DNA of 64,000 nt, from positions 558,001 to 622,000 of the forward strand of contig NZ_SCWE01000001.1 in the NCBI RefSeq assembly GCF_004359505.1, read 5' to 3'. The notes under the pieces are model-generated. The model was not told the origin of the DNA and did no database searches. It was given only the letters and a program-made list of their open reading frames with translations. Position 1 is the first letter of the stretch; every line of letters starts with the position of its first letter. The position numbers and the translations under genes are program-made. Below are positions 17,846 to 27,511 of the stretch, in pieces. This stretch comes from Macrococcus hajekii (GTDB taxonomy: Bacteria; Bacillota; Bacilli; Staphylococcales; Staphylococcaceae).

Positions 17846-17960
17846 CAAAAAACCTCTTTTCAAATATGAACTATAAAGCAGACTTAAATGTTCATTCGTC
17901 CAAGAGGTAATTTACATGTAATTCAGTTGTTTGTAAAGCGATTATTTATAAATTCAAAAA

Positions 17961-18902
17961 TTATTCGTTTAATGCTTTGTCCAGTGACTCAATATTCTTT
18001 TTCATAATAGACTGATAGCTGACGTTTTTATCTTTCATATCATTATCAGTTAAAACAGCCATATTGTGAAATGGCAGTGATTCTGTTTCAGTTTTTTCTT
18101 TAATAATATCTGTAATTTTTGAAGGAATATTTTGTTCATACAAAATATAAGGTGCATTCAGTTCATTAATTTGATTGATAAGTGAAACAATTTCTCTTTG
18201 TGAAGGTTCGTCATTGTTCATACCAGATACACCTTCTTGCTTGAAGCCGTATCTATTAGCAAGATATCCCAGTGAATCGTGTGAAATATAAACAGTGTCA
18301 CGTTTAGGATTTTTAGTGATATCTTTCAGTTGCTGGTCGATTCCAACAATATCCTTCGCTAATTTAGCATAGTTTTTCTCATAATCTGCTTTATGATCTG
18401 GATCTTCTTTAACAAGGCGGTCTTTAATTTGCTCAGCAAATGCTTTATCCATCACTGGATCAAGCCAGACATGCGGATCATGTGCACTTTCAGCATGCTC
18501 GTGTTCATGTTCATGTTCGTGATCATGTCCCTCCTCGTGGTCGTGATCATGTTCAAGCAGCTGATTCTCTTTAATAGCTTTAGCAACAGGCAGTGTTTTT
18601 TCATTTTTTACAGTTTTAGCAATTTTAGCAGCAACCGGATCCAGTTCATCGCTTGAGTAAATGAATAAATCACCTTTCGCGACATTTAAAGTATCCTTCT
18701 GTGTCGGTTCGAACGTGTGTATGTCAATACCGTTCGGATAAATGCTCTCAACATCAACGTGCTCCCCGCCAATCTGTTCAGTCATGGATTTAAAAGGAAA
18801 AACAGTCGTATAAACCTTTAATTTGCCGTTATCTTCGTTCTTATTACCACAGCCAGCAAGAACAATTAACAGGGCTGCTATCATCATTACTATTTTCTTC
18901 AT
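17961..18902 (-). CDS. znuA: Zinc ABC-transporter substrate-binding lipoprotein
   Basis: A 313-residue cluster A-I solute-binding protein: signal ending LAGC (Cys19), then TTVFPFKSMTEQIGGEHVDVE, a His/Asp/Glu-rich loop near residues 118-145, and the DPHVWLDPV and YISHDSLGYLANRYGF motifs. Zn2+ ligand histidines are in place. It lacks the C-terminal ZinT domain found in larger staphylococcal AdcA. No permease or ATPase gene adjoins it, so the partner ATPase and permease must lie elsewhere. A Zur-like operator lies directly upstream, so expression should rise under zinc limitation. Confidence 0.92.
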   Translation of the reverse strand: MKKIVMMIAALLIVLAGCGNKNEDNGKLKVYTTVFPFKSMTEQIGGEHVDVESIYPNGIDIHTFEPTQKDTLNVAKGDLFIYSSDELDPVAAKIAKTVKNEKTLPVAKAIKENQLLEHDHDHEEGHDHEHEHEHEHAESAHDPHVWLDPVMDKAFAEQIKDRLVKEDPDHKADYEKNYAKLAKDIVGIDQQLKDITKNPKRDTVYISHDSLGYLANRYGFKQEGVSGMNNDEPSQREIVSLINQINELNAPYILYEQNIPSKITDIIKEKTETESLPFHNMAVLTDNDMKDKNVSYQSIMKKNIESLDKALNE

Positions 18903-18916
18903 CTTTACATCTCCTA

Positions 18917-18933
18917 ATCGTAATCATTTCGAT
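18917..18933. promoter_or_regulatory. Zur-like operator
   Basis: ATCGTAAT-C-ATTTCGAT is an 8-1-8 inverted repeat with a single mismatch. It matches the Gram-positive Zur box core (ATCGTAATNATTACGAT) and lies 14 bp before the znuA start. Confidence 0.8.
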
Positions 18934-18991
18934 ATATAATATTAGACCTGATTTTAGAAAAATGCAATACTAAATCAATAAATAGTATCGC

Positions 18992-19021
18992 TTTAACGCG
19001 TCGAAGTTTTTAAGCGTTAAA
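18992..19021. repeat. Inverted repeat upstream of lysP-like gene
   Basis: TTTAACGC (18992-18999) and GCGTTAAA (19014-19021) form a perfect 8-bp inverted repeat with a 14-bp spacer. A second partial copy of the half-site, TTTAACCG, lies at about 19042. This could be an operator for the permease gene; no regulator is assigned. Confidence 0.45.
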
Positions 19022-19095
19022 ACTTTTGCTTGCTAAATCAGTTTAACCGTTATAGAATCTAAGACATACTATTTTTGATTAAGGAAGTGAATGAT

Positions 19096-20541
19096 ATGGA
19101 AAAGAAAGAGATGGATAGAGAACTCAAGACAAGACATATATCGATGATCGCAATCGGTGGTTCAATCGGTACGGGTCTTTTTATGGCCAGTGGAGCAATC
19201 GTCAGTCAGGCTGGTCCAGGAGGTGCTTTAGTTGCCTATATTTTAATCGGTATTATGATATATTTTCTGATGACTTCACTCGGGGAACTGGCTACTTTTT
19301 ATCCTGTTTCCGGTTCATTCAGTGCCTATGCGGGCCGGTTTATAGATCCTGCTGCCGGCTTTACGGTGGGCTGGCTTTACTGGATAATCTGGTCACTGGT
19401 CGCGAGTATTGATATCATTACAGCTGCCAAAGTATTATCCTACTGGCAGATATTCGGTGGTATCAGTTCATTCGTATGGTGTCTGATATTCCTCGTGCTC
19501 CTTTTTCTGCTTAATGCTTTTTCAGTTAAATCATTCGGAGAAGCAGAATACTGGTTTTCTTTCATTAAGGTGGCTACCATCATCATCTTCCTTATCGCAG
19601 GATTACTGATGATATTCGGTATCGTAGGAGGTGATCCTGTTGGTCTGAGTAACTTCAGCATTAAAGAGGCGCCTTTTGTCAATGGCATAACCGGGCTGCT
19701 CGGCGTGCTCGTAGTAGCGGGCTTTTCATTCGGTGGAACAGAGGTCGTCGCTGTTACTGCAGGAGAATCAGATAACCCTAAAGAGTCAATGCCTAAAGCG
19801 ATTAAACAGGTTTTCTGGCGTATCCTTTTCTTCTATATTGGTTCCATCTTTATCATCGGTGCTATACTGCCTTATACGGATCCGAGATTATTGAATGACG
19901 CTTCTGATGTCGCGATGAGCCCATTTACACTTGTTTTTGAGAAATTAGGCGTATTGTTCGCTGCTTCGATTATGAATGCAGTGATATTGACAGCTGTATT
20001 ATCCGCGGGTAATTCAGGATTGTATGCGACAAGTCGTCTCCTTTATTCACTCAGTCAGGAAAAACAGGCACCTGCTTTCCTTGGCAGACTTAATAAACGA
20101 AATATGCCATTCAACGCACTTCTCCTCACTACTGTATTGATTATTTTGAGCATTATATACGCACACATTAATATGGGTGGGTATGCAAAACTGCTCAATA
20201 TGCTAGGCACACTCGTATTGATAGTTTGGGTAATCAGTTCTATTAGTCAGTTGAGACTCAGACGTGCCATCAAAAAACAAAATAAAAATGTTAATGAACT
20301 GCTCACTTATAAAGCACCTCTATTCCCATTAGGAAATATCATTGTAATTGCAGCCATTATATTCCTGCTTATCGGACAATCATACTCAGATATCGTAGAA
20401 CTCAACTGGTCAAAATTGACAGAGTCAGTGTTACCGATACTACTTGCTGCTGCCGCTTATATCATCTATAAGTTGCTACACCATACACGTATCGTAAAAT
20501 TAGATGAAATGGATTTAAGTAAGTATCACATTAAAGACTAA
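19096..20541 (+). CDS. lysP: Amino acid permease, probably lysine-specific (LysP-like)
   Basis: A 481-residue APC-superfamily transporter with twelve expected membrane segments. The opening RELKTRHISMIAIGGSIGTG, the GPGGALVAYILIGIM segment, and GFSFGGTEVVAVTAGESDNP mark the amino acid transporter (AAT) family, and overall it most resembles LysP-type lysine permeases; substrate specificity is an inference. The ATG at 19096 is preceded by GGAAGTG. The final residues MDLSKYHIKD are typical of the LysP C-terminus. Its terminator has been split by the IS element that follows. No lysine riboswitch was found upstream. Confidence 0.85.
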   Translation: MEKKEMDRELKTRHISMIAIGGSIGTGLFMASGAIVSQAGPGGALVAYILIGIMIYFLMTSLGELATFYPVSGSFSAYAGRFIDPAAGFTVGWLYWIIWSLVASIDIITAAKVLSYWQIFGGISSFVWCLIFLVLLFLLNAFSVKSFGEAEYWFSFIKVATIIIFLIAGLLMIFGIVGGDPVGLSNFSIKEAPFVNGITGLLGVLVVAGFSFGGTEVVAVTAGESDNPKESMPKAIKQVFWRILFFYIGSIFIIGAILPYTDPRLLNDASDVAMSPFTLVFEKLGVLFAASIMNAVILTAVLSAGNSGLYATSRLLYSLSQEKQAPAFLGRLNKRNMPFNALLLTTVLIILSIIYAHINMGGYAKLLNMLGTLVLIVWVISSISQLRLRRAIKKQNKNVNELLTYKAPLFPLGNIIVIAAIIFLLIGQSYSDIVELNWSKLTESVLPILLAAAAYIIYKLLHHTRIVKLDEMDLSKYHIKD

Positions 20542-20550
20542 AAAGCAGAG

Positions 20551-20553
20551 AAC
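20551..20553. repeat. Target-site duplication, left copy (AAC)
   Basis: AAC abuts the left tip of the IS; the right copy is at 22060-22062. A three-base duplication is usual for this group. Confidence 0.8.
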
Positions 20554-20577
20554 TGAAGTGACCCCCGAAAGTTAGAC
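20554..20577. repeat. IS terminal inverted repeat, left
   Basis: The sequence begins TGAAGTGACCCCCGAAAG and matches the inverted right end at 19 of 24 positions. It includes a perfect AAAGTTAGAC inner block. Confidence 0.9.
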
Positions 20578-20607
20578 TTTTTGGAATGGAGAAATCCATT
20601 CCTTTTT

Positions 20608-21549
20608 TTATGCAGTTTTCAAACTTAGAGTTTTCTCTCTGAACCCTATCGGGCTCATCCAGTTCAATCTAGATTTAATGCGCTTATTATTGTAATACCA
20701 TATATAGCTGTGGATTGCTTCTTCCAGCTGCTCATAGCTTTCGTATATTTTTCCATGGAACATCTTCTCCTTCAAGACACCGAAAAAGCTCTCCATAGGA
20801 GAATTGTCTAGACAGTTGCCCTTGCGTGACATACTTTGAAATATTCTGTTATCACTGAGTTTGCGTGTATACGCGGCCATCTGATACGCCCAGTCCTGAT
20901 CACTGTGAAAAGTTCTCATGAATTCACATGCATCAGTCACTGCTATTGCCTCAGAAAGAGCTGACAGGATGGCTTCAGAATTGGGTCTTTTGGATATATG
21001 GTACGAGATGACCTCTCTGTTAAACAGATCCATGAACGGATCAAGGTAAAGCTTACCGATACAAACTTTACCGTTTTCAACCAGATAATGGTATTTGAAC
21101 TCTGATGTATCAGTCGTTATCTTTTGATAGGGGATGCATGTATCAAACCGACGGTTTACCAGATTATCAGCGATACGTCCAATCGTTCCTTTGTAAGAAG
21201 AATATCTTCTGCTTTTTCTTGTGAATGAGATAGATTTCAGCTTTAATTTAAGCATGATTCTTTGAACTTTCTTATGGTTAATCAGGTAGCTTCTCCTTCT
21301 CAGCTCGCCTGTAATCCTTCTGTACCCATAGTTCCCATCATTTTCTTCGAAAATCTTCTTTATCTCATCTTCTATCTCCTGGTCTTCATTTTCTTTATCA
21401 AACTGTTTCTGCCAGTACATATATGTCGCCTTCGGAAAATTTAGTGCTTCAAGGATAACCTTTAATCTGAATTCTTTTCTGAGTTCCTTAATGACCCGTG
21501 ATTCGATTTTAGAAGTCGGCTCGGTATACTTATCCCTGAAGCTTTCAAC
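20608..21549 (-). CDS. IS3-family transposase OrfB (DDE integrase core)
   Basis: The frame opens directly after the slippery site and is uninterrupted for 313 codons; the first ATG lies at 21420. It contains a helix-turn-helix-like GNYGYRRITGELRRR segment (HTH_21) and the rve core with the DDE triad: Asp in TTDTSEFKYH, Asp in FHSDQDWAYQ, and Glu in SPMESFFGVLKEKMF. It ends NWMSPIGFREKTLSLKTA, typical of this family. The functional transposase would be an OrfAB fusion made by -1 frameshifting. Confidence 0.93.
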   Translation of the reverse strand, partial: VESFRDKYTEPTSKIESRVIKELRKEFRLKVILEALNFPKATYMYWQKQFDKENEDQEIEDEIKKIFEENDGNYGYRRITGELRRRSYLINHKKVQRIMLKLKLKSISFTRKSRRYSSYKGTIGRIADNLVNRRFDTCIPYQKITTDTSEFKYHYLVENGKVCIGKLYLDPFMDLFNREVISYHISKRPNSEAILSALSEAIAVTDACEFMRTFHSDQDWAYQMAAYTRKLSDNRIFQSMSRKGNCLDNSPMESFFGVLKEKMFHGKIYESYEQLEEAIHSYIWYYNNKRIKSRLNWMSPIGFREKTLSLKTA

Positions 21550-22007
21550 TTTTTTATATAGGCCAGCTCAGCTCTAAGGAGTTCATTCTCGCGTTCAAGG
21601 TTTTTGACATAGTCAGTTTTACGCTTATCAAGTTTCTTCGGTTTATTCATCAATGGACGTCCTTTCCTCTTTTCAGTCAATCCATCTATACCATGTCTGC
21701 GAAAAGCAATTCTCCAGGCGGCGATAAGAGACGGATTATTGATGCGGAATTTGGCGGAGGTGATGGTCAGTGAAGCATCATTTTCCCTCATCCATCTCAG
21801 TATAGCAATTTTATCTTCCAAACTATATTTCGTTCTTGTTTTTTTACGTTCCAGTCCTACTATGCCGGAGGCACAGTAGGCCAGATACCATTTTCGAACC
21901 ATTGAATGACCAATTCCATGGCGTTCACCAATTATTTGATATCCTTCTAGACCATTGATATATTCATTTACTACTTTCAGCTTGAATTCCAGATCATATT
22001 TAGCCAA
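21462..22007 (-). CDS. IS3-family OrfA (helix-turn-helix protein)
   Basis: A 181-residue protein with two helix-turn-helix units (KLKVVNEYINGLEGYQIIGE and the SLEDKIAILRWMREND region). The leucine-zipper-like VKNLERENELLRAELAYIKKLK at its end is the usual IS150-group OrfA tail. TTG at 22005-22007, 7 nt after GGGGTG, is the likely start, because the same frame reaches upstream with no ribosome site. A -1 frameshift at the KK codons near its end joins it to OrfB. Confidence 0.9.
   Translation of the reverse strand: MAKYDLEFKLKVVNEYINGLEGYQIIGERHGIGHSMVRKWYLAYCASGIVGLERKKTRTKYSLEDKIAILRWMRENDASLTITSAKFRINNPSLIAAWRIAFRRHGIDGLTEKRKGRPLMNKPKKLDKRKTDYVKNLERENELLRAELAYIKKLKASGISIPSRLLKSNHGSLRNSEKNSD
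21549..21555 (-). promoter_or_regulatory. Programmed -1 frameshift site (A6G)
   Basis: The minus strand reads A-AAA-AAG in the OrfA frame, a classic slippery heptamer. After a -1 slip the frame enters OrfB with no stop, giving a continuous OrfAB transposase. Confidence 0.85.
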
Positions 22008-22035
22008 ATAAAAACACCCCAACGTTAGATTTTAG

Positions 22036-22059
22036 GTCTAACTTTTGGGGTGCAGTACA
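22036..22059. repeat. IS terminal inverted repeat, right
   Basis: Read inward from 22059 it starts TGTACTGCACCCC and pairs with the left repeat at 19 of 24 positions. Confidence 0.9.
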
Positions 22060-22062
22060 AAC
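22060..22062. repeat. Target-site duplication, right copy (AAC)
   Basis: This is the second copy of the AAC duplication that flanks the IS. Confidence 0.8.
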
Positions 22063-22125
22063 TGACTGTCAGTTCTCTGCCTTTTAGTTTATAATTAAAG
22101 AAAAATAAAGACACGGGAGGTCACT

Positions 22126-22440
22126 ATGATTAATGGACAATTCAATATTTTCGATGATGTACTGAAAGAACATGAGACTTTCGTTATTGTCGTTCAAGGC
22201 GTCTATAATAAAAATGGCCTTTTGATCAAGAAGATACTTCGTGAATATCCAAGCCTTGATCAAAAGGCCATGCAACGTCTGTTCAGTCATCTTAAAGATC
22301 AGTATTTAACAGAGCCGTTTGATGAGGATATGGTATTTTATGATATTACCGTCTACACAAACGAAGATTATGCAGCTGACCATATTTATGCGCATACTAA
22401 ACGTCATCGTCATCCGGGAGACGAATGGACACATACTAGT

Positions 22441-22446
<6 letters not shown>
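22126..22446 (+). CDS. Hypothetical protein with His-rich tail
   Basis: A 106-residue protein with a strong ribosome site (GGGAGGTCACT before ATG) and no family I can name. It begins MINGQFNIFDDVLKEHETFV, has a predicted helical middle (KAMQRLFSHLKDQYLTEPF), and ends in a tail rich in His, Arg and acidic residues (IYAHTKRHRHPGDEWTHTSK) that might bind metal. The middle third of the gene contains a perfect 17-bp inverted repeat. It occupies the place where panD sits in staphylococci but shows no PanD features such as the Gly-Ser processing site. It ends at a palindromic terminator shared with panC. Confidence 0.65.
22214..22271. repeat. 17-bp perfect inverted repeat inside the hypothetical gene
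   Basis: ATGGCCTTTTGATCAAG (22214-22230) and CTTGATCAAAAGGCCAT (22255-22271) are exact complements separated by 24 nt. In RNA this would form a strong stem inside the coding region. Each arm holds a TGATCA palindrome. Confidence 0.85.
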
Positions 22447-24114
<1,668 letters not shown>

Positions 24115-24193
24115 CGTCCCTACTTCCTTCCGCTAGGTTGCATTTATTATAATCAAGTATGAGTAAACTGACTACTAAAAAAAGGAGTGTCCC

Positions 24194-25036
24194 ATGACAA
24201 ATTTTGCAGTTATTGGCCCAGGCGCAGTAGGCAGTGTCATTGCACTTGAATTATTGAAGGCAGGTCTTGATGTTAAATTGTTCGGCAGACAGGAGCAGCA
24301 GGTTGTAGTAAAACAGACGAAACTGAATGTAACAAGCCTAGTCGTCAATCAACAGAAATTCGATTATATCTTTATTGCCATTAAAGTGACAAAGAATCAT
24401 GAGATTACTGAAGCACTGCGTAAAATGACGCATCATCACACAATCATTATTGTCTGTCAGAATGGTATGGGTCAGCTGACAGATTTCAATATGGCAGCTG
24501 CCTTTCAGGCAGCAGTTTATATAAGCGGCCAGAAAAAAGGGGATGTAGTGACCCATTTCCGCGACCAAACATTGATACTACCCGATTATCCAGCTATGCA
24601 TGACTTAAAAAAACATCTTTCTCAATCCACCATAGAAATTGTCATCAGCGAGGGTCAAAGAACTATTCTCTGGTACAAAATGTTAGTCAATCTAGGCATC
24701 AACACCGTCACAGCGCTGTCAAAGAATACGACAGCTATTATGGAGCTTGAGAATATTCAGCAACTGGTTAGAAACCTGCTGCATGAAGGTGTCCAAATTG
24801 CCAATGCCGATGGTGAAAATTTTAGCGAAGCTACGATTGATGAAATTATGGAAATATATAAAGGATACCCTGCGGATATGGGCACCAGTATGTATTACGA
24901 TGCACTGAATGACCGCAAACTGGAATATGATTTTATACAGGGACAGTTTCACCAAATAGCCCGTGAAAATCATATCGATACACCTGTGCTGGACATATGC
25001 TGTACGCTCCTGACCGCTTATCAATATAAAAAATAG
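24194..25036 (+). CDS. panE: 2-dehydropantoate 2-reductase (PanE/ApbA-like)
   Basis: A 280-residue NADPH-dependent ketopantoate reductase. The N-terminal Rossmann motif is GPGAVGSVIALELLKAG, followed by IKVTKNHEITEAL and CQNGMGQL, and the C-terminal helical domain contains the catalytic lysine region (RTILWYKMLVNLGINTVTAL). It completes the route from ketopantoate to pantoate. It is divergent from panB and shares the intergenic region. A 30-bp palindromic terminator lies between it and the HAD gene. Confidence 0.92.
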   Translation: MTNFAVIGPGAVGSVIALELLKAGLDVKLFGRQEQQVVVKQTKLNVTSLVVNQQKFDYIFIAIKVTKNHEITEALRKMTHHHTIIIVCQNGMGQLTDFNMAAAFQAAVYISGQKKGDVVTHFRDQTLILPDYPAMHDLKKHLSQSTIEIVISEGQRTILWYKMLVNLGINTVTALSKNTTAIMELENIQQLVRNLLHEGVQIANADGENFSEATIDEIMEIYKGYPADMGTSMYYDALNDRKLEYDFIQGQFHQIARENHIDTPVLDICCTLLTAYQYKK

Positions 25037-25060
25037 AGGATGCAGCTGCATCCTCTATTT
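25031..25060. terminator. Bidirectional terminator, panE and HAD gene
   Basis: A perfect 30-bp palindrome with 15-nt arms (AAATAGAGGATGCAG / CTGCATCCTCTATTT) spans both stop codons. Confidence 0.88.
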
Positions 25061-25861
25061 TGTTAAAACGTACTGTTCAATGATATCTGCTATACCATCA
25101 TGATCATTATCTGCAGTCACTATATCCGCCACTGATTTAATCGTGTCATTTGCATTACCCATTGCAACACCTAGCCCTGCGAATTCTATCATGTTTTTAT
25201 CATTATCGCTGTCACCGAATGCAATGATCTCTTCTCTCTGAATATCCAGTTCCTCAGCCAGTTCTTTCAATATGACCCCTTTTGATACACCTTTAGCAAT
25301 AAACTCAAGGAAATAAGGTTTTGACGTTGTCGCATGAATATCGTCATTAAGTCGCCCATCTAAATCACGATCAGCCTGACTGATCTTATCCTCAAAATCT
25401 ACTGCCATTGCTTTAGGTACAAAGCCTTGAACATAGTCCTTCAAGTTATCCACTTTCTTCATGGGCAGACCCGTTAGTTCATGCTCACGGTTCATATAAG
25501 CATGGCTACCCTCATAGACAATTTCTTCATCTACATAGGTGATGATAAAGATGTTGTTCTCCTGACAGTAATCATAAACCTGATCGAACTGGTCTTTCGA
25601 CAATGAGCGTTCTTTTTTGATTGACATATCCTTCATTGCAGTGAGTCTTGCGCCATTATAACTCATAATATATGACTCCCGTTGATCAAGTTCAAGAATT
25701 TTTGCATCTTTCACCATACCAGAAGTGGGACGTCCTGATGCAAGCATCACTTTAACGCCTTGATTCTGTGCAGCCATTAACGCCTCCCGTGTTCTATCTG
25801 ACATGACATTACTTGATGTCATTAATGTATCGTCCATATCCAGTGCTATTAATTTATACAT
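25055..25861 (-). CDS. Cof-type HAD-IIB family phosphatase
   Basis: A 268-residue haloacid-dehalogenase hydrolase. The nucleophile motif is LIALDMDDTLMTSS near the N-terminus. Motif II Thr/Ser in MLASGRPTSGM, a C2-type cap domain in the middle, and motif IV GDSDNDKNMIEFAG near residue 215 complete the catalytic set. Such proteins dephosphorylate sugar phosphates or flavin/pyridoxal phosphates. The substrate cannot be fixed from sequence. The gene is transcribed alone. Confidence 0.93.
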   Translation of the reverse strand: MYKLIALDMDDTLMTSSNVMSDRTREALMAAQNQGVKVMLASGRPTSGMVKDAKILELDQRESYIMSYNGARLTAMKDMSIKKERSLSKDQFDQVYDYCQENNIFIITYVDEEIVYEGSHAYMNREHELTGLPMKKVDNLKDYVQGFVPKAMAVDFEDKISQADRDLDGRLNDDIHATTSKPYFLEFIAKGVSKGVILKELAEELDIQREEIIAFGDSDNDKNMIEFAGLGVAMGNANDTIKSVADIVTADNDHDGIADIIEQYVLTK

Positions 25862-25943
25862 TATTCCAGCTCCTCGCGTATTTATCTATATCGTATCATA
25901 GGCGAACAGAATTCGCCGTCATTATAAGTCAGCCATAGACAAA

Positions 25944-25965
25944 AGGACGTCCATTGAGACGTCCT
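25944..25965 (-). terminator. Terminator of DUF2332 gene
   Basis: AGGACGTC / GACGTCCT, an 8-bp stem with a 6-nt loop, overlaps the stop, with four A on the left. Confidence 0.75.
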
Positions 25966-26995
25966 ATATTTTCAATGTCTGGCCGAGCAGCCACTCTATT
26001 TTCATTTTATCAAGATCCAAATGAGCAAGTTTTTCACGTTTTAGCATACCGTGATCTAAATAATCAATAAAGATATCTGTCCCAAACAACTGGTGGTGAA
26101 TATGAAAAATCTCCTTTGTAGCAGAGAAGCGCTGAATCATCTGCAGCAGTGCCGATTTTTTTTCATCAGCCCAGTTCTTAGTATGATGGACATGGAAAAT
26201 GACAATAGGTTCATCGTCAGGTAAAGCAGTTAAAGTCTTTTCAAGAAGTTCAAGTTCATTACCTTCAAGAAGTTCGACCGGATGATTGTGAAAAATCTCT
26301 CGTGCCTTCAATAGATTTTTTCTTCTTTTTAACTCTTCCGGATAAAATTGACTTAACATCCATTTGAAGTCACTATCCTCTTCAATTTTTATCACTTCCT
26401 CAGAAATACCAACTTTATAATGAGGATGTTCAAGAGGCACTAGGTAATCGTAAGGATAACCTTTGATTTTCATTTTAATATTGATGTCTTCATTAAATCC
26501 AACTTTATATTCCTTGTTAAAAGTATAGCCATACCAGTCAAAGTTCAGCAGCAGACCTGCCTTACTTCCCAGCTCAATGACATTAAATTTCTGTCTGTCA
26601 CATTCCTCACGAATATAATGAAAAATAGGAACGAGAACTGCTGAGCGCTCTACAATATTTTTCTTTAAATCACCTGTCCGGATCAGCAGCATAATCTCAG
26701 CTAAATGAAGCTGGATAAAATGCTTGAAAACTTGATACCCGGTTTCATCAAAAGCAGCAGGCTCATCATTAAAATTTAAATAGTAGCGTCTCAAATCATG
26801 CTCATGATCATATAATACAGCAAGCGTCGCCGTCATGAACAAAGGAACAAAATGGCTTGAGATTATCTGAGGTGCCAATATGTCCTTCATGTCCTTATCT
26901 TCTGCTAATTTAGAAGCAATAGAACTATACAGTTGACTCTTGTCGCTTATCGCAGTGCTATAGGCCAGCATTAGTTCTTTATATTTTAAAGCCAT
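25964..26995 (-). CDS. DUF2332 family protein
   Basis: A 343-residue protein with the DUF2332 pattern: an alpha-helical N-terminal half, then VIELGSKAGLLLNFDWYGY, which resembles a nucleotide- or SAM-binding glycine loop. A C-terminal half contains the strand IVIFHVHHTKNW. No enzymatic activity is established for the family. The ATG follows TAGGAGAT. It appears to be a single-gene unit with its own terminator. It is an accessory gene; I do not recall it as staphylococcal core. Confidence 0.75.
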   Translation of the reverse strand: MALKYKELMLAYSTAISDKSQLYSSIASKLAEDKDMKDILAPQIISSHFVPLFMTATLAVLYDHEHDLRRYYLNFNDEPAAFDETGYQVFKHFIQLHLAEIMLLIRTGDLKKNIVERSAVLVPIFHYIREECDRQKFNVIELGSKAGLLLNFDWYGYTFNKEYKVGFNEDINIKMKIKGYPYDYLVPLEHPHYKVGISEEVIKIEEDSDFKWMLSQFYPEELKRRKNLLKAREIFHNHPVELLEGNELELLEKTLTALPDDEPIVIFHVHHTKNWADEKKSALLQMIQRFSATKEIFHIHHQLFGTDIFIDYLDHGMLKREKLAHLDLDKMKIEWLLGQTLKI

Positions 26996-27053
26996 ATTGG
27001 TAATCTCCTATCGGCTATTCAATCTTGATTATTAATATACATTACCTTGTTTA

Positions 27054-27476
27054 TTAAGGGTTGAAACACGCCTCGACTTTACAGAGTTCTTCAAGCAAGT
27101 CGTCGCTATAAGAAGCAAAAAAATATTGAGCTGCCTGCTCCACTGCCGGTACCATATCTTCTGCTAAACTAAGTCCTACTGAAGTCAGATAAACATTTTT
27201 AGCTCGTGTATCTGACCTTGATTCAGCTCGTCTAATTAAACGTCTTGATTCAAGATTCCTTATTATAGTTGATAACGTCATTACATCAATACCTGTATAT
27301 TGGCTGAGATGGGCCTGTGTTATTCTTTTACCAGGTTCCTGCAGTTCCATCAGACCGCTTAAAACCCGAAATTGCGGGTAAGTAATATCATATCCCTTCA
27401 AAATTTTACGGCTCATCGTCGTCCATTCACTTTGTAGTTTCATTAAGTTTTTAACGCCTCTATAACCTTTATCCAT
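27054..27476 (-). CDS. MarR-family transcriptional regulator
   Basis: A 140-residue winged-helix protein. The DNA-binding region reads QFRVLSGLMELQEPGKRITQ, then AHLSQYTGIDVMTLSTIIRNLESRRLIRR, with the family wing ESRSDTRAKNVYLTSVGLSLAEDMVPAVEQ. The dimerisation helices are at both ends. The start is uncertain because the ribosome site is weak; a start at a downstream Met is possible. An AT-rich inverted repeat lies upstream and may be its operator. The controlled genes are unknown; the adjacent GNAT gene is a candidate. Confidence 0.88.
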   Translation of the reverse strand: MDKGYRGVKNLMKLQSEWTTMSRKILKGYDITYPQFRVLSGLMELQEPGKRITQAHLSQYTGIDVMTLSTIIRNLESRRLIRRAESRSDTRAKNVYLTSVGLSLAEDMVPAVEQAAQYFFASYSDDLLEELCKVEACFNP

Positions 27477-27511
27477 AGATTTTCAAACACCTACTTTCAT
27501 CTATATACTTA

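Larger units (their letters stand above)
20554..22059 (-). mobile_element. IS3-family (IS150-group) insertion sequence, complete
   Basis: This 1506-bp element has 24-bp imperfect terminal inverted repeats (19 of 24 matching), TG/CA tips, and a 3-bp direct repeat AAC on both sides. It holds two consecutive frames: orfA with helix-turn-helix domains and orfB with an rve/DDE core, joined at an A6G slippery site. The right end reads TGTACTGCACCCC in from the edge, the tip typical of the IS150 group. Nothing in the frames is broken, so it may be active. Confidence 0.95.
20545..22080 (+). terminator. lysP terminator, interrupted by the IS element
   Basis: The left arm GCAGAGAAC (20545-20553) and right arm GTCAGTTCTCTGC (22068-22080) are now about 1.5 kb apart. 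Removing the element and one copy of its AAC duplication restores GCAGAGAACTGAC-T-GTCAGTTCTCTGC followed by CTTTTAGTTT, a perfect 13-bp stem with a U-rich tail 3 bp after the lysP stop. Confidence 0.85.

Noticed and set aside
17846-17960. Purine riboswitch before guaC
   Set aside because: The 115 bp hold no purine aptamer pairing or terminator pattern.
18481-18545. Tandem repeat at the His-rich loop of znuA
   Set aside because: It is simple codon repetition (CAT/CAC, GAA) within the zinc loop, not a structural repeat.
19022-19095. Lysine riboswitch before lysP
   Set aside because: The leader is too short and lacks the L-box core; only an inverted repeat is present.
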